Of a stretch of 64,000 nucleotides of DNA, positions 1-10,359 are shown piece after piece. The notes under the pieces are model-generated. The model made no database searches. It worked only from the letters and a program-made list of their open reading frames with translations, and had not been told where the DNA came from. The translations under genes and the position numbers were made by a program. Source of the stretch: Allostella vacuolata (GTDB lineage: Bacteria > Pseudomonadota > Alphaproteobacteria > ATCC43930 > Allostellaceae); NCBI GenBank assembly GCA_006739055.1, contig AP019702.1, forward strand, positions 4,117,388 to 4,181,387. Reading direction: 5' to 3'. How positions within the stretch are numbered: the stretch's first letter is position 1; each line of letters begins with the position of its first letter.

Positions 1-571
1 GACCAAGCTCGCCTCCGAGCTGCTGGTGCATGAATACGGCGCCATGTACGGGCTGCGCACGGTGGTCAACCGCTGCGGCGTGCTGACCGGGCCCTGGCAG
101 ATGGGCAAGGTCGACCAGGGCTTCTTCGTCCTGTGGGCCGCCCGCCACCTCTATGGCGGGCCGCTCGCCTACATGGGCTTCGGCGGCGAGGGGCTGCAGG
201 TGCGCGACATCCTGCACGTGGCCGACCTCTACGACCTCCTGGCGCGGCAACTGGCCGCGCTCGATCGCCACGCCGGACGGACCTACAATGTCGGCGGCGG
301 CCGGGAGCTGAGCCTGTCGCTGCGCGAGCTGTCGGTCCTGTGCGGGGCAGCCGCCGGCACCGACCGGACGATCGGCGGCGTCGCCGATACAGCGCCCGCG
401 GACGTGCCGTGGTATGTTACCGATGCGGGCGAAGTGCGGGCCGCGGCCGAATGGATGCCGCAACGCCGATTGGACGCTATACTGGAAGAAGTGTTCCGCT
501 GGTTGACCGACCAGCGGAGTCTGTTGGAACCCATCCTCGGCATGTCGGGCGGACACCGGACGCGCGGGTAG
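1..571 (+). CDS. NAD-dependent epimerase/dehydratase, 3' part only
   Basis: Extended-SDR sugar-nucleotide epimerase or dehydratase cut by the left window edge. The reading frame is already open at base 2 and begins T-K-L-A-S-E, so the visible lysine is probably the Lys of the YxxxK catalytic pair, with its Tyr outside the window. The motif [18 protein letters not shown] and a late NVGGG segment are typical of the CDP-paratose/CDP-tyvelose epimerase branch. It acts in the cytoplasm on nucleotide sugars for surface glycans. The next gene, 20 bp downstream on the same strand, is a second member of the same family, so they probably act in sequence. The substrate cannot be told from sequence. Confidence 0.85.
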   Translation, partial: TKLASELLVHEYGAMYGLRTVVNRCGVLTGPWQMGKVDQGFFVLWAARHLYGGPLAYMGFGGEGLQVRDILHVADLYDLLARQLAALDRHAGRTYNVGGGRELSLSLRELSVLCGAAAGTDRTIGGVADTAPADVPWYVTDAGEVRAAAEWMPQRRLDAILEEVFRWLTDQRSLLEPILGMSGGHRTRG

Positions 572-591
572 GGGCAGGAAAGCGAGGCGTG

Positions 592-1668
592 ATGGCCGTC
601 GCCATCGTCACAGGATCGGCCGGGCTCATCGGAGCCGCGGCCGTCCGCAAGTTCGCGAGCCAGGGCCTGGACGTCGTCGGCATCGACAACGACCTGCGCC
701 GCCATTTCTTCGGCGAGCAGGCAAGCACCGCCTGGAACCGCCAGGTGCTGGAGCGGGACATTCCCGGCTACCGGCACGTGTCGGCGGACATCCGCGACGC
801 CGATGCGATCGGCCAGGTCTTCGCCCGCCACGGGCGGGAGATCCGGGCGGTCGTCCATGCCGCCGCACAGCCCTCGCACGACTGGGCCGCGCGCGACCCG
901 ATCATGGACTTCACCGTCAACGCCAACGGCACCCTGGTGCTGCTGGAGGCGACCCGGGCCCATGCCCCCGACGCCGCGTTCGTCTTCCTCTCCACCAACA
1001 AGGTCTATGGCGACACGCCGAACGACCTGCCGCTGGTCGAGCACGAGCGCCGCTTCGAGCTGAACCCGGCCCATGCCTATGCCGAGCACGGCATCGACGA
1101 GCGGATGTCGATCGACGGCACCACGCACAGCCTGTTCGGGGTGTCCAAGGCCTCGGCCGACCTCCTGGTGCAGGAATATGGCCGCTACTTCGGCATCAAC
1201 ACCGCCTGCTTCCGCGGCGGCTGCCTGACCGGGGCCGACCATAGCGGGGCCGAGCTGCACGGCTTCCTCGCCTACCTGATGCGCTGCGCGGTCGCCGACC
1301 GTCCCTATACCGTGTTCGGCCACAAGGCCAAGCAGGTGCGCGACAACATCCACGCCGATGACCTGGCGGCCGCGCTGTGGGCGTTCGTCCAGCGGCCGAA
1401 GCCGGCCTCGGTCTACAACATCGGCGGCGGGCGGCACGCCAACTGCTCGATGCTGGAGGCGATCGCCGGCTGCGAGCAGCGCACCGGCCGGCCGATGCGC
1501 TGGTCCTATTCGGACGCCGCGCGCACCGGCGACCATATCTGGTGGATCAGCGACACGCGGCGCTTCCAGGCGGATTTCCCCGACTGGCAGTACCGCTACG
1601 ACCTCGATGCGATCCTCGACCAGATGCACGAGGCGGTCGAGCGACGGCTGCGCGACGATGCCGCTTGA
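592..1668 (+). CDS. NAD-dependent epimerase, CDP-paratose 2-epimerase-like
   Basis: Complete 358-residue extended SDR. The Rossmann motif TGSAGLIG is at residues 7-14 and an IGGG segment lies near the C-terminus. The ATG at 592 is preceded by GGAAAG and places the nucleotide-binding motif right at the N-terminus as in the family, so the longer open frame upstream is not used. The position of the catalytic Tyr in YxxxK is Phe182 (LFGVSK, Lys186). From memory this occurs in a subfamily annotated as CDP-paratose epimerase, and may mean altered chemistry. It is followed by a glycosyltransferase whose ATG lies inside its last codons, which implies translational coupling. Confidence 0.85.
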   Translation: MAVAIVTGSAGLIGAAAVRKFASQGLDVVGIDNDLRRHFFGEQASTAWNRQVLERDIPGYRHVSADIRDADAIGQVFARHGREIRAVVHAAAQPSHDWAARDPIMDFTVNANGTLVLLEATRAHAPDAAFVFLSTNKVYGDTPNDLPLVEHERRFELNPAHAYAEHGIDERMSIDGTTHSLFGVSKASADLLVQEYGRYFGINTACFRGGCLTGADHSGAELHGFLAYLMRCAVADRPYTVFGHKAKQVRDNIHADDLAAALWAFVQRPKPASVYNIGGGRHANCSMLEAIAGCEQRTGRPMRWSYSDAARTGDHIWWISDTRRFQADFPDWQYRYDLDAILDQMHEAVERRLRDDAA

Positions 1669-2479
1669 GGTCCGGTCGCTCGCCGAGTGGGAGAAGGCGG
1701 GCATCCCCGACCTCCTCTCCGTCGTCATCCCCGCGCACAACGAGGAAGGCCAGATCGAGGAAACCGTCACCGCCCTGGTGACGGCACTCGCCGCCGCCGG
1801 GATCGCCCACGAGATCCTGGTCGTCAACGACAACAGCCGCGACCAGACCGAGGCCATCCTGCAGCGCCTGATGGTCGCCATGCCGTCGGTGCGCTACGTC
1901 AACAACCCCAAGCCGAACGGCTTCGGCCTGGCGGTGCGCACCGGCCTGGCGGAGTTCCGCGGCGACGCGGTCGCCATCGTCATGGCCGACGGGTCGGACC
2001 CGCCGGACGACCTCGTCCGCTTCTACCGCCGGCTCCAGGAAGGCTACGACTGCGTCTTCGGCACCCGCTTCTCGCGCGGCGGCAGCACGTCCGACTACCC
2101 CTTGCCGAAGCTGCTTCTGAACCGCCTGGGCAACCAGGTCATCCGCGGCCTGTTCCTGATGCGCTACAACGACGTCACCAATGCCTTCAAGCTCTATCGG
2201 CGGTCGGTCATCGCCGGCCTGCAGCCGCTGCTCGCCTATCATTTCAACCTGACGGTCGAGCTGCCTCTTAAGGCGATCGTGCGCGGCTACCGCTACGCCG
2301 TGGAGCCGAACGGCTGGATCAACCGCAAGGAAGGCCTGTCCAAGTTCCGGGTGCGGGAGATGGGCTCGCGCTATCTCTTCATCATCCTCTACTGCCTGCT
2401 CGAGAAATGGCTGTCGCGGCAGGACTATCGCGACCGCAGCGACCTGCGCGAAAGCCAGCTGCAGGTGTGGCACCGATGA
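1658..2479 (+). CDS. Family 2 glycosyltransferase (dolichol-phosphate mannosyltransferase-like)
   Basis: A 273-residue GT-A enzyme that probably moves a sugar from a nucleotide donor to a polyprenyl phosphate carrier. Its N-terminal region has [14 protein letters not shown] and a DNSRD segment of the nucleotide-binding half; a later [10 protein letters not shown] supplies the DxD-like metal site. No long membrane segments are seen, so it should be cytoplasmic or membrane-associated. The start overlaps the end of the epimerase gene by 11 bp and its stop overlaps the GtrA start (ATGA). The trio of GT2, GtrA and a GT39-type transferase is the usual set for flipping a lipid-linked sugar and adding it to a periplasmic glycan. 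Confidence 0.88.
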   Translation: MPLEVRSLAEWEKAGIPDLLSVVIPAHNEEGQIEETVTALVTALAAAGIAHEILVVNDNSRDQTEAILQRLMVAMPSVRYVNNPKPNGFGLAVRTGLAEFRGDAVAIVMADGSDPPDDLVRFYRRLQEGYDCVFGTRFSRGGSTSDYPLPKLLLNRLGNQVIRGLFLMRYNDVTNAFKLYRRSVIAGLQPLLAYHFNLTVELPLKAIVRGYRYAVEPNGWINRKEGLSKFRVREMGSRYLFIILYCLLEKWLSRQDYRDRSDLRESQLQVWHR

Positions 2480-2946
2480 GCGCCGGGACGTCGCCGTCGC
2501 GCACGGACATCCGCCTGCAGTTCGCCTGCTACCTGCTGGTGGGCGGGTCGGCCTTCGTGGTCGAGCTGGCCAGCTTCCTCCTGCTCCTCAACACCGGGGT
2601 CACGACGATCGCGGCCTCGGTCGCCAGCTTCGTCGCCGCCTCGGCCGTCAACTACGTGCTGTCGAACGTCATCGCCTTCCAGAGCGGCGCGATCTCCCGC
2701 AGGCAGGAGGCGCTGCGCTTCGCGTTCGTGGCCCTGGTCGGGCTCGGGCTCAACACCGGCTTCGTCTGGCTGCTGCTGGCGCTGGGCGCGCCGCCGGTGC
2801 TGGCCAAGGTCTCGGCCGTGGCGCCGGTGCTGGCCTGGAACTTCCTCGGCCGGCGGATGCTCGTCTTCTCCGCAACCATCCCCGAGGCCGGTTGGCGCCT
2901 CGGCCGCATCGCACGGCGGCCGATCGACGACGCGCGCGCGCCTTAG
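2476..2946 (+). CDS. GtrA family membrane protein
   Basis: A 156-residue protein with four hydrophobic segments (about residues 15-37, 42-62, 80-104 and 110-130), the size and topology of GtrA/DPMS-like proteins thought to flip polyprenyl-linked sugars. The internal NYVLSNVIAF and late WNFLGRRMLVF segments match the family pattern around the second and fourth helices. It overlaps the upstream GT2 gene by 4 bp and ends 12 bp before the large membrane transferase, so it belongs to the same transcript. The C-terminal 25 residues are Arg-rich and probably cytoplasmic. Confidence 0.85.
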   Translation: MSAGTSPSRTDIRLQFACYLLVGGSAFVVELASFLLLLNTGVTTIAASVASFVAASAVNYVLSNVIAFQSGAISRRQEALRFAFVALVGLGLNTGFVWLLLALGAPPVLAKVSAVAPVLAWNFLGRRMLVFSATIPEAGWRLGRIARRPIDDARAP

Positions 2947-2958
2947 CCGGACCGCCCG

Positions 2959-4548
2959 ATGTCGAGCGCCCGGCCGATCGTCCTCGGGGCGGCGGCAATC
3001 GTCGCCGCTGCCTATTTGTTCATCAGCTGGTCGGCGCCCCTGATCGACCAGCACGCGTTCCGGCAGACCCAGACCGCGCTCACCGTCTACTGGTACCTGC
3101 GCGACGGCATCGACCTGCTGCGCCCGCCCCTGCCGCTCTTCGGGACGGCGCACCCGTCGATCCCGTTCGAGTTCCCCGCCTACCAGGCCCTGACCGCCGC
3201 CATCCTCAAGCTCCTGGGGCTGCAGTCCGTCGACGCGGTGGCGGCCGGCTGCCGGGCGGTGTCGTTCGCCTTCCACCTGCTGGCGGCCTGGCCCCTGCAC
3301 CGGCTGGCGCGCCGCCACTTCTCGCCCGCCGCCGCCGACGGCGCGGTGCTGCTGTGGGTGGCCCTGCCCTACGCGGTGTTCTGGTCGACCACGGCCATGA
3401 TCGAGTCGACCGCGGCCGCCCTGGTCCTTCTCCACATGGATCTGGTCGACCGCGCCGCCGAGGCGCCCCGGGCGGGGTGGCTGGTCGCCGCCGCGGCCGT
3501 GGTCGGCGCGCTGGCGGCCACGGTCAAGATCACCACCTTCGTGCTCTACCTGCCGGCGGCGGGCCTCTTCTACGCGATCGGCCGCCGCATCTGGCTGCCG
3601 TCCCGCTGGAGCCTGCGCGACGTCGCCGTGCTGGTCTTCGCGGCCGCCCTGCCGATGGCCGCCGCCTTCGCCTGGACGGCCTGGGCCGACGCGGTGAAGC
3701 TGGAGAACCCGATCGCCGGCCTGGGGCTGACCTCGGCGGAGCTGGCGCCGTGGAACTTCGGCTCCCTGGAGCAGCGCCTGTCGCCCGCCGCCTGGAAGGC
3801 GGTCGCGATCACCGTCGCCATCGTCATGCTGGGCATCCCGGGCACGCTGGCCGTGGCCGCCGGAGTCGCCCGGCTGCTCGCCCGGCCGCCGCGGACCGTT
3901 GATCCCAGGCGGGTGGTGTGGCTGCTGCCGGCGGCGCTCGGGCCGCTCGTCTTCTTCAACCTCTATGTCGTCCACGACTACTACGCCTATGCGATCCTGC
4001 CGGCGCTGGTGGTGATGGCCGCCTGGGGGCTGGAGCCGGCGGCGCGGTGGGGCGCGCGCCGGGCCGGCCATCAGGTCTGGGTCGCGGGACTGGTCCCGCT
4101 GGTGCTGGTGGGGGCGATCTGGCTCGATGCCGACCTGCGCTGGCGGCCGCTGTCGGTGGCACGCGCCGGCGAATCCCCGGTCTACCTGTTCCGCCGGCTG
4201 ATGCCGGGCGCACCCCACTGGCCGGAGGCAACCCGGCCCCTGGAGATCGCGCGGCTGATCCGCGAGGGCAACTATCCGCCGGGCCCGATCGTCGTCACCG
4301 GCAACGACTGGATGGCCGATATCGCGCTCTATGCCGAGCGGCCGGCCTTCATGATCGGCAAGGACGCCGGCCATGCCGTCGGCGGCTGCAGCGAGAGCAA
4401 CTGGCGGGCGATCCGCGCCGAGCACCCGGTCCTGTTCATCAAGGTCCGGCCGTCGCCCAACGAGTGCGTCGAGGCGGTGCCGATCCATGCCTGCATGATC
4501 GCGGACACCCGCCGCTACTGGATCGGCCGCTGCATGGCCGGATCCTGA
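2959..4548 (+). CDS. GT39/ArnT-like integral membrane glycosyltransferase
   Basis: A 529-residue polytopic protein whose N-terminal two thirds are a series of hydrophobic helices, followed by a roughly 130-residue soluble C-terminal region. The first loop has the family pattern of one helix then an acidic and His/Arg-containing stretch (LIDQHAFRQTQTAL), where lipid-linked sugar transferases of the PMT/ArnT kind keep catalytic residues. It probably transfers a sugar from a polyprenyl donor in the periplasm. It is the last gene of the sugar operon and is followed by a strong hairpin at 4559-4589. The acceptor is unknown. Confidence 0.75.
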   Translation: MSSARPIVLGAAAIVAAAYLFISWSAPLIDQHAFRQTQTALTVYWYLRDGIDLLRPPLPLFGTAHPSIPFEFPAYQALTAAILKLLGLQSVDAVAAGCRAVSFAFHLLAAWPLHRLARRHFSPAAADGAVLLWVALPYAVFWSTTAMIESTAAALVLLHMDLVDRAAEAPRAGWLVAAAAVVGALAATVKITTFVLYLPAAGLFYAIGRRIWLPSRWSLRDVAVLVFAAALPMAAAFAWTAWADAVKLENPIAGLGLTSAELAPWNFGSLEQRLSPAAWKAVAITVAIVMLGIPGTLAVAAGVARLLARPPRTVDPRRVVWLLPAALGPLVFFNLYVVHDYYAYAILPALVVMAAWGLEPAARWGARRAGHQVWVAGLVPLVLVGAIWLDADLRWRPLSVARAGESPVYLFRRLMPGAPHWPEATRPLEIARLIREGNYPPGPIVVTGNDWMADIALYAERPAFMIGKDAGHAVGGCSESNWRAIRAEHPVLFIKVRPSPNECVEAVPIHACMIADTRRYWIGRCMAGS

Positions 4549-4558
4549 ACGCAAGAAA

Positions 4559-4589
4559 CGGCCGGCGCCACCGCGGAGGGCGCCGGCCG
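4559..4589. terminator. Hairpin between convergent genes
   Basis: A perfect 11-bp stem (4559-4569 with 4579-4589) with a 9-nt loop sits 10 bp after the GT39 stop and 47 bp after the end of the convergent repeat-protein gene. On the minus strand the stem is followed by TTTCTTGC, so it could end transcription of the repeat-protein gene best. On the plus strand there is no T run. Confidence 0.6.
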
Positions 4590-4636
4590 CTATCGCTCCC
4601 GTCGGGGGCCGGGACGGGTGCGACGACCGCGTCGGA

Positions 4637-4909
4637 TCAGGCGCCGTCCGCGCCGTTGGCGCCCAGCTTGCCCTCGTCCATGTTGCGGCCGGCCTTGCCC
4701 TCGTCGGCGTTCGCGCCGAACTTGCCTTCATCGGCGTTCGCGCCGAACTTGCCTTCATCGGCGTTCGCGCCGAACTTGCCGTCGTCCATGAACCGGCCGT
4801 ACTTGCCCTCGTCCATGTTGGCGCCGAACTTGCCGTCATCCATCGAGGCGAGCGCGGTGCCGGCGAAAGAGACCGCGAGGATCGCGGCGAACAGTGCAGT
4901 CTTGATCAT
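4637..4909 (-). CDS. Small secreted nonapeptide-repeat protein
   Basis: A 90-residue protein with a clear signal peptide (residues 1-21, cleavage after ALA) and a mature part made almost wholly of seven nine-residue repeats with consensus [MA]D[DE]GK[FY]GAN. Sequence variation is confined to a few positions. The start ATG is preceded by AGGAG at good spacing, and signal peptide and repeats are in the same frame, so the gene looks real despite its odd composition. At DNA level the middle repeats are near-identical 27-bp units (4704-4784), which suggests recent expansion. No cysteine is present. I do not recognise the family; the acid-Gly-Lys pattern could bind metal or polyanions, but that is a guess. 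Confidence 0.75.
   Translation of the reverse strand: MIKTALFAAILAVSFAGTALASMDDGKFGANMDEGKYGRFMDDGKFGANADEGKFGANADEGKFGANADEGKAGRNMDEGKLGANGADGA
4704..4784 (-). repeat. 27-bp in-frame tandem repeat, 3 units
   Basis: Units at 4704-4730 and 4731-4757 are identical; 4758-4784 differs only at its end. They code for the central nonapeptide copies of the secreted repeat protein. Confidence 0.9.
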
Positions 4910-5082
4910 GTTGGGCTCCTGTCGTCGATCGCGGCCGGTGATCGGCCGCCTTGCCCGGTGGTCGCCGCCACGGGGCCCCCGGTTCTGGCCGGCCTGAAGA
5001 AAATTTCCCCGCTTGCGCGGCCCGGCAGTTGTGGAGTGGACGCCCGCCGAGCGCGCCGCGTAAGCTTGTCCACGCAGCCGGT

Positions 5083-5098
5083 TGCCGGAATTCCGGCA
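5083..5098. promoter_or_regulatory. 16-bp perfect palindrome upstream of a binding-protein gene
   Basis: TGCCGGAATTCCGGCA is a perfect palindrome ending 22 bp before the start of the solute-binding protein gene, in the divergent region it shares with the nonapeptide-repeat gene. It could be an operator. No regulator is known for it, and palindromes of this size can occur by chance in GC-rich DNA. Confidence 0.35.
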
Positions 5099-5120
5099 CC
5101 GACCGGCGGAGGGTTGGTCG

Positions 5121-5969
5121 ATGCAGGGCTCGTTCCGCCGCCGCTTTGCGGCGTTCGCCATCGCCGCGCTCGGGCTGTGCTGGACGCTGCCCGCCTTCCC
5201 GCAGGCATTGCCGCCCTTGCCCGACGCCATCCGCGCCCACCGGCTGCTGCGGGTCGGCATCAAGTGCGACTACCCGCCGGACGGGTTCCTCGATCCGCGC
5301 GGCCGGCCCGCCGGCATCGAGATCGACCTGGCCCGGCAGATCGCGGCCTATGCCTTCGGGCGCGCCGACCGGATCGACATGACCTGCGTCACCGCCGCGA
5401 ACCGGATCCCCTTCCTGCTCGACGGGCGCATCGACCTGATCCTGGCCACCCTCAGCATCAGCGACGAACGGGCCCGGCAGATCGCCTTCTCCGCCCCCTA
5501 CGCCTGGAGCGCCAGCGATCTCCTGGTGCCGCGGGGCAGCCCGCTGCGCACCCTGGACGACCTGCGGGACGCGGTGGTGATCGTCACCCGCGGGGCCTGG
5601 CAGGCCGACTGGTTCACCCGCAACCTGCCCGGTGCCCGGCAGGTGGAGGTGGAGACCGTGGCCGAGGGGCTGCAGGCCCTCCTGCAGGGGCGCGGGGCGG
5701 CCTATGCGCATGACGTCCCGGTCCTGCAGGGAATGGCCCGGAAGAACCGCGGCCTGCGGCAGCTGGGCCAGCTTTACCAGGTCGGCTTTCGCGGCGCGGC
5801 CGTGCGGCAGGGCGAGGCCGGCTGGCTTGCCTATGTCGACGCCGCCATCGCGCGGGCGCGCCGCGAGGGCGTGATCGCCGCGTCCGTGCGCCGCTACGCC
5901 GAGCCCGGCCAGGCGAGCGCGCTGCTCAAGTCCTGGGATCCGTCGCGCGCTCCGGCCGCGGCCCGCTGA
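5121..5969 (+). CDS. Periplasmic amino-acid-type solute-binding protein (SBP_bac_3)
   Basis: A 282-residue protein with an N-terminal signal peptide (hydrophobic residues about 8-25, then PAFPQA) followed by the bilobal SBP_bac_3 fold. LLRVGIKCDYPPDGF, AGIEIDLARQIA and DLILATLSISDERA are the usual landmarks of polar amino-acid binding proteins. The ATG at 5121 is chosen over an upstream in-frame start because GGCGGAGGG lies before it and the signal peptide then begins properly. No permease or ATPase gene is adjacent, so it is an orphan component or a sensor input. The neighbouring gene, convergent at its 3' end, is a sigma-54 response regulator. Confidence 0.82.
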   Translation: MQGSFRRRFAAFAIAALGLCWTLPAFPQALPPLPDAIRAHRLLRVGIKCDYPPDGFLDPRGRPAGIEIDLARQIAAYAFGRADRIDMTCVTAANRIPFLLDGRIDLILATLSISDERARQIAFSAPYAWSASDLLVPRGSPLRTLDDLRDAVVIVTRGAWQADWFTRNLPGARQVEVETVAEGLQALLQGRGAAYAHDVPVLQGMARKNRGLRQLGQLYQVGFRGAAVRQGEAGWLAYVDAAIARARREGVIAASVRRYAEPGQASALLKSWDPSRAPAAAR

Positions 5970-5975
5970 GGCCCC

Positions 5976-7409
<1,434 letters not shown>

Positions 7410-7629
7410 CCGATCAACCGCTGCGAACCTGTCCCCGGGGTACCGGGCCGGCCAGCAACCTAGGCCGGTCCGCCGCCTCGCGCCAGGGTTGGCCGCCGGC
7501 GCGGCCGGGCTATAGCCGTCGATTTGGCGCAGGTCGTCCGGACGACGGACCCGGCGCGCCTACCACGATACGCCCCGGGGATTTACAATCTCCGGACGCA
7601 GGATCGCCCCTCCCCCGCCCGACGGCGCC

Positions 7630-7785
7630 ATGATCGAACTCGCTGCCGCCCAGCTTCTCATCAGTGCCCTGTCGGCCGCAGTCGGGCTCGGCATCCTGTG
7701 CCTCGGCAACAGCGTACCCGGCCGCCTGACGGCAGCGGGGCTGCTGCTGCTGGCCGCCGTGGTGGCTTGGCACGGCATCCACTAG
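7630..7785 (+). CDS. Possible 51-residue membrane protein
   Basis: A short open frame coding for an almost fully hydrophobic protein with two predicted membrane helices (about residues 4-25 and 33-48) split by a short GNSVPGR turn. It starts with ATG about 220 bp upstream of, and divergent to, the response regulator gene. No convincing Shine-Dalgarno is seen, so it rests on hydrophobicity and position only. It could be a random open frame in GC-rich DNA. Confidence 0.35.
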   Translation: MIELAAAQLLISALSAAVGLGILCLGNSVPGRLTAAGLLLLAAVVAWHGIH

Positions 7786-7838
7786 GGGCGGGCGGCGGGG
7801 GATTGCACCAATTCGGACACGACGGCCGGCGGTCCCGG

Positions 7839-8969
7839 CTATGGCCGCCCGGCGAAGCGCTCGCCGAAGCGTCCGGGCGCCAGTCCCGAGATCGGCAGGT
7901 TGGTCCCGCCCCGGGTGACGAGGTCGGCCACCACCGCCCCGCAGATCGGCCCCAGCTGGAAGCCATGGCCGGAATAGCCGAAGCTGTGGATCACCCCTTC
8001 GGCGGCGACCGAGCGGCCCAGCACCGGCAGGTGGTCCGGGGTCTCCGCCTCGATGCCGCACCAGCTGCGCACCAGGCGGACCCCGCGCATCGCCGGGAAC
8101 AGCGCCGTCGCCGCCACCGCGCTGCGGGCGAGGTTGGCGAAGGCGATCCGCGTCGTCTCGGTGTGCCGGTCGGCGACGCCCTGCTGGCCGCCGCCGATCA
8201 CCACCGTGCCGGCATCGCTCTGCTTGAAGGACAGGGCGCGGCCGACGGCGGCGATCACCGGATCGAGGAAATGCGGCACCCGCTCGGTCACCATCATCAT
8301 CGAGGCGCGCACCCGCAGATCGAAACGGTCGCCGACCATGGCCGCCACGTCGCCGGCCCAGGCGCCGGCCGCATTGACCACCACCGGGGCGCGGTAGCGG
8401 CCCTGCTCGCCGACGGCGAGCCAGTCCGCGCCGGCCCGCTCCAGCGCCACCAGCCCCTCGCCCTCGCGGATGTCCGCACCCAGCGCCGCCGCCCGCCGGC
8501 CGAAGGCGAGCGTGGTGCGGTACGGGTCGGCCGCGCCGTCGTCGCGGACGATCAGCCCGCCGACGCAGTGCGGCGCGATCGCCGGCACCAGCCGGCGCAG
8601 CTCGTCGCGCTCGATCAGCTCCTCGTGCCGGAAGCCGAGGCCGCGGACCATGGCCACGCGATCGGCCACCTTCGCCAGTTCGGCGTCGGTTTCCGCCACC
8701 CGGATCTGCCCGTGGGCATGGAAGCCGCAATCGTCCCCGACCAGCTCGCCGATGCGCCGCCACAGCTCCATGCCGGCGACCGACAGGCCGATCTCGGCCG
8801 GGTCGCGGTTCATGGTCCGGACCCCGCCCGCGTTGATGCCGGACGAGTGGCGGCCGACATGGCGGCGCTCCAGCAGGACGACGCGCTGGCCGCGCTGCGC
8901 CAGGTGCAGGGCGGCCGAGCAGCCGTGCAGGCCGCCGCCGACGATGACGACGTCCGCCTCGACGGTCAT
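7839..8969 (-). CDS. FAD-dependent amine/amino-acid oxidoreductase (DAO family), second copy
   Basis: A 376-residue flavoprotein with the dinucleotide motif VVIVGGGLHGCSAA close to the N-terminus and the DAO family late motif GYSGHGFQLGP before the C-terminus. It resembles the small subunits of sarcosine, glycine, cyanide-synthase and D-hydroxyproline dehydrogenases. The ATG at 8969 is 10 nt after the stop of the upstream NAD(P)/FAD oxidoreductase, within one operon; a TTG 21 nt earlier is possible. It is the second DAO-type subunit in the cluster, the first being at 10651-11781. The substrate is probably an amino acid or amine that cannot be named from sequence. Confidence 0.87.
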   Translation of the reverse strand: MTVEADVVIVGGGLHGCSAALHLAQRGQRVVLLERRHVGRHSSGINAGGVRTMNRDPAEIGLSVAGMELWRRIGELVGDDCGFHAHGQIRVAETDAELAKVADRVAMVRGLGFRHEELIERDELRRLVPAIAPHCVGGLIVRDDGAADPYRTTLAFGRRAAALGADIREGEGLVALERAGADWLAVGEQGRYRAPVVVNAAGAWAGDVAAMVGDRFDLRVRASMMMVTERVPHFLDPVIAAVGRALSFKQSDAGTVVIGGGQQGVADRHTETTRIAFANLARSAVAATALFPAMRGVRLVRSWCGIEAETPDHLPVLGRSVAAEGVIHSFGYSGHGFQLGPICGAVVADLVTRGGTNLPISGLAPGRFGERFAGRP

Positions 8970-8979
8970 TCCGCCGCCG

Positions 8980-10359
8980 TCATTCGGCAAGGGCCGCCAG
9001 CTCGCCCAGGGTCAGGGTCTTCAGGGGCGGGCGGATGCGGAAGAAGCCGACCTCGCCCGGCGTGCGGCCGGTCGCCTCGGCGATGATGCCGGTGACGGTC
9101 AGGCCGCAGAACCGGCCCTGGCAGGGACCCATGCCGCAGCGGATGAAGGATTTGGCCTGGTTGGGCCCGACCGCGCCGATCCGCACCGTCTCGCGCACCT
9201 GGCCGGCGGTGACCGATTCGCAGCGGCAGGCGATGACCGCGTCGGGCGGCGACAGCACCTCCGGCCGCGGCGTGAAGAGCGTGTCCAGGAACGCGCGGAT
9301 CGGCAGGTGCCGGCCCAGCTCCCGGCGCAGCGGCCGGGCCAGGCGGTCGCGGGTCGCCTGGTCGATCCGGCCGAGGTCGGCGGCTGCCCCCAGCGCCACC
9401 AGGCGCCCGCGCAGCTCGGCCGCCCGCGCGCCCTCGATCCCGCCGCAGTCGCCCGCGACCAGGATCGGCTGGATGTCGGTGCGCCCCCATTCGTCGAGCG
9501 TCGGGCGGAAGCACTTCTGGCGATCGTCCCAGCCATGGGCGCAGCCGACCGCCATGGTGACGTGGACGTTGGGCACCACCCCCTCGTGCAGCATCAGCAG
9601 GTCGCACGGCTTTTCCTGCCAGGCGCCGCCGGCGCGGAAGCGCACCCGTTCGACGCGGCCATCGCCCGCGGCCTCGACCGAGTCGGCGCGATGGACCGGA
9701 ATGCCGGACCGGCGCAGCACGCCGCGCAGCTTCAGCCCCTTGCGCAGGTAGGGCAGGTTGCGCAGGGCCGCGAACAGGTGCGGCCCGGCCGCCAGCCCGT
9801 TGGCGGCCGGCGTGGTGTCGATATAGCCCGCGATCCGCCCCCCGGCCGCGATGATCTGCGACAGGTAGAGCAGCGGCAAGGGACCGCTGCCGGCGACCCA
9901 GGTCTCGCCGGACGGCATCATGCCGGACGACTTCAGCAGGATCTGCCCCGCCCCCACGGTCATGACCCCGGGCAGGGTCCAGCCCGGGATCGGCACCGGC
10001 CGCTCGCTGGCGCCGACCGCGATCACCGCCCGGCGGGCGGGAAACGCCTCCGACCGCTGGCCGTCGCTCGCCAGCACCTCGCCCGACTGCTCGACCTGCC
10101 AGACCTGGAGGCCCGGCCGGTAGCCGGCGCCGCTCCGCCGGAACGCGTCCACCACCGACAGGCCGTGGCGGAAGTCCTCGCCCAGGGCGGCGGCGGCCGG
10201 CCCTTGAGCGGCGCGCTCGACCGCGCGATAGATCTGCCCGCCCGGCGCCGGCTGCTCGTCGAGGACGGTGGCCGAGAGGCCGAGCTCGGCCGCCTGGGTG
10301 GCGGCGGCGAGGCCCGCCGGCCCGGCGCCGACGACGACCAGATCCTGCATCTCCGCCAT
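8980..10359 (-). CDS. NAD(P)/FAD oxidoreductase with BFD-like iron-sulfur site (HcnB / hydroxyproline dehydrogenase alpha-like)
   Basis: A 459-residue pyridine-nucleotide-disulfide type flavoprotein: LVVVGAGPAGLAAA at the N-terminus, GGQIYR after it, and a C-terminal BFD-like [2Fe-2S] region with cysteines in ACRCES and CGMGPCQGRFCG. This arrangement is that of HcnB, OoxA and the alpha subunit of D-hydroxyproline dehydrogenase, which pass electrons from an amine substrate to the respiratory chain. The start ATG overlaps the stop of the ferredoxin-like gene (TGATG), so the two are coupled. It is likely the electron-transfer core of a membrane-linked dehydrogenase in this four-gene cluster. Confidence 0.88.
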   Translation of the reverse strand: MAEMQDLVVVGAGPAGLAAATQAAELGLSATVLDEQPAPGGQIYRAVERAAQGPAAAALGEDFRHGLSVVDAFRRSGAGYRPGLQVWQVEQSGEVLASDGQRSEAFPARRAVIAVGASERPVPIPGWTLPGVMTVGAGQILLKSSGMMPSGETWVAGSGPLPLLYLSQIIAAGGRIAGYIDTTPAANGLAAGPHLFAALRNLPYLRKGLKLRGVLRRSGIPVHRADSVEAAGDGRVERVRFRAGGAWQEKPCDLLMLHEGVVPNVHVTMAVGCAHGWDDRQKCFRPTLDEWGRTDIQPILVAGDCGGIEGARAAELRGRLVALGAAADLGRIDQATRDRLARPLRRELGRHLPIRAFLDTLFTPRPEVLSPPDAVIACRCESVTAGQVRETVRIGAVGPNQAKSFIRCGMGPCQGRFCGLTVTGIIAEATGRTPGEVGFFRIRPPLKTLTLGELAALAE

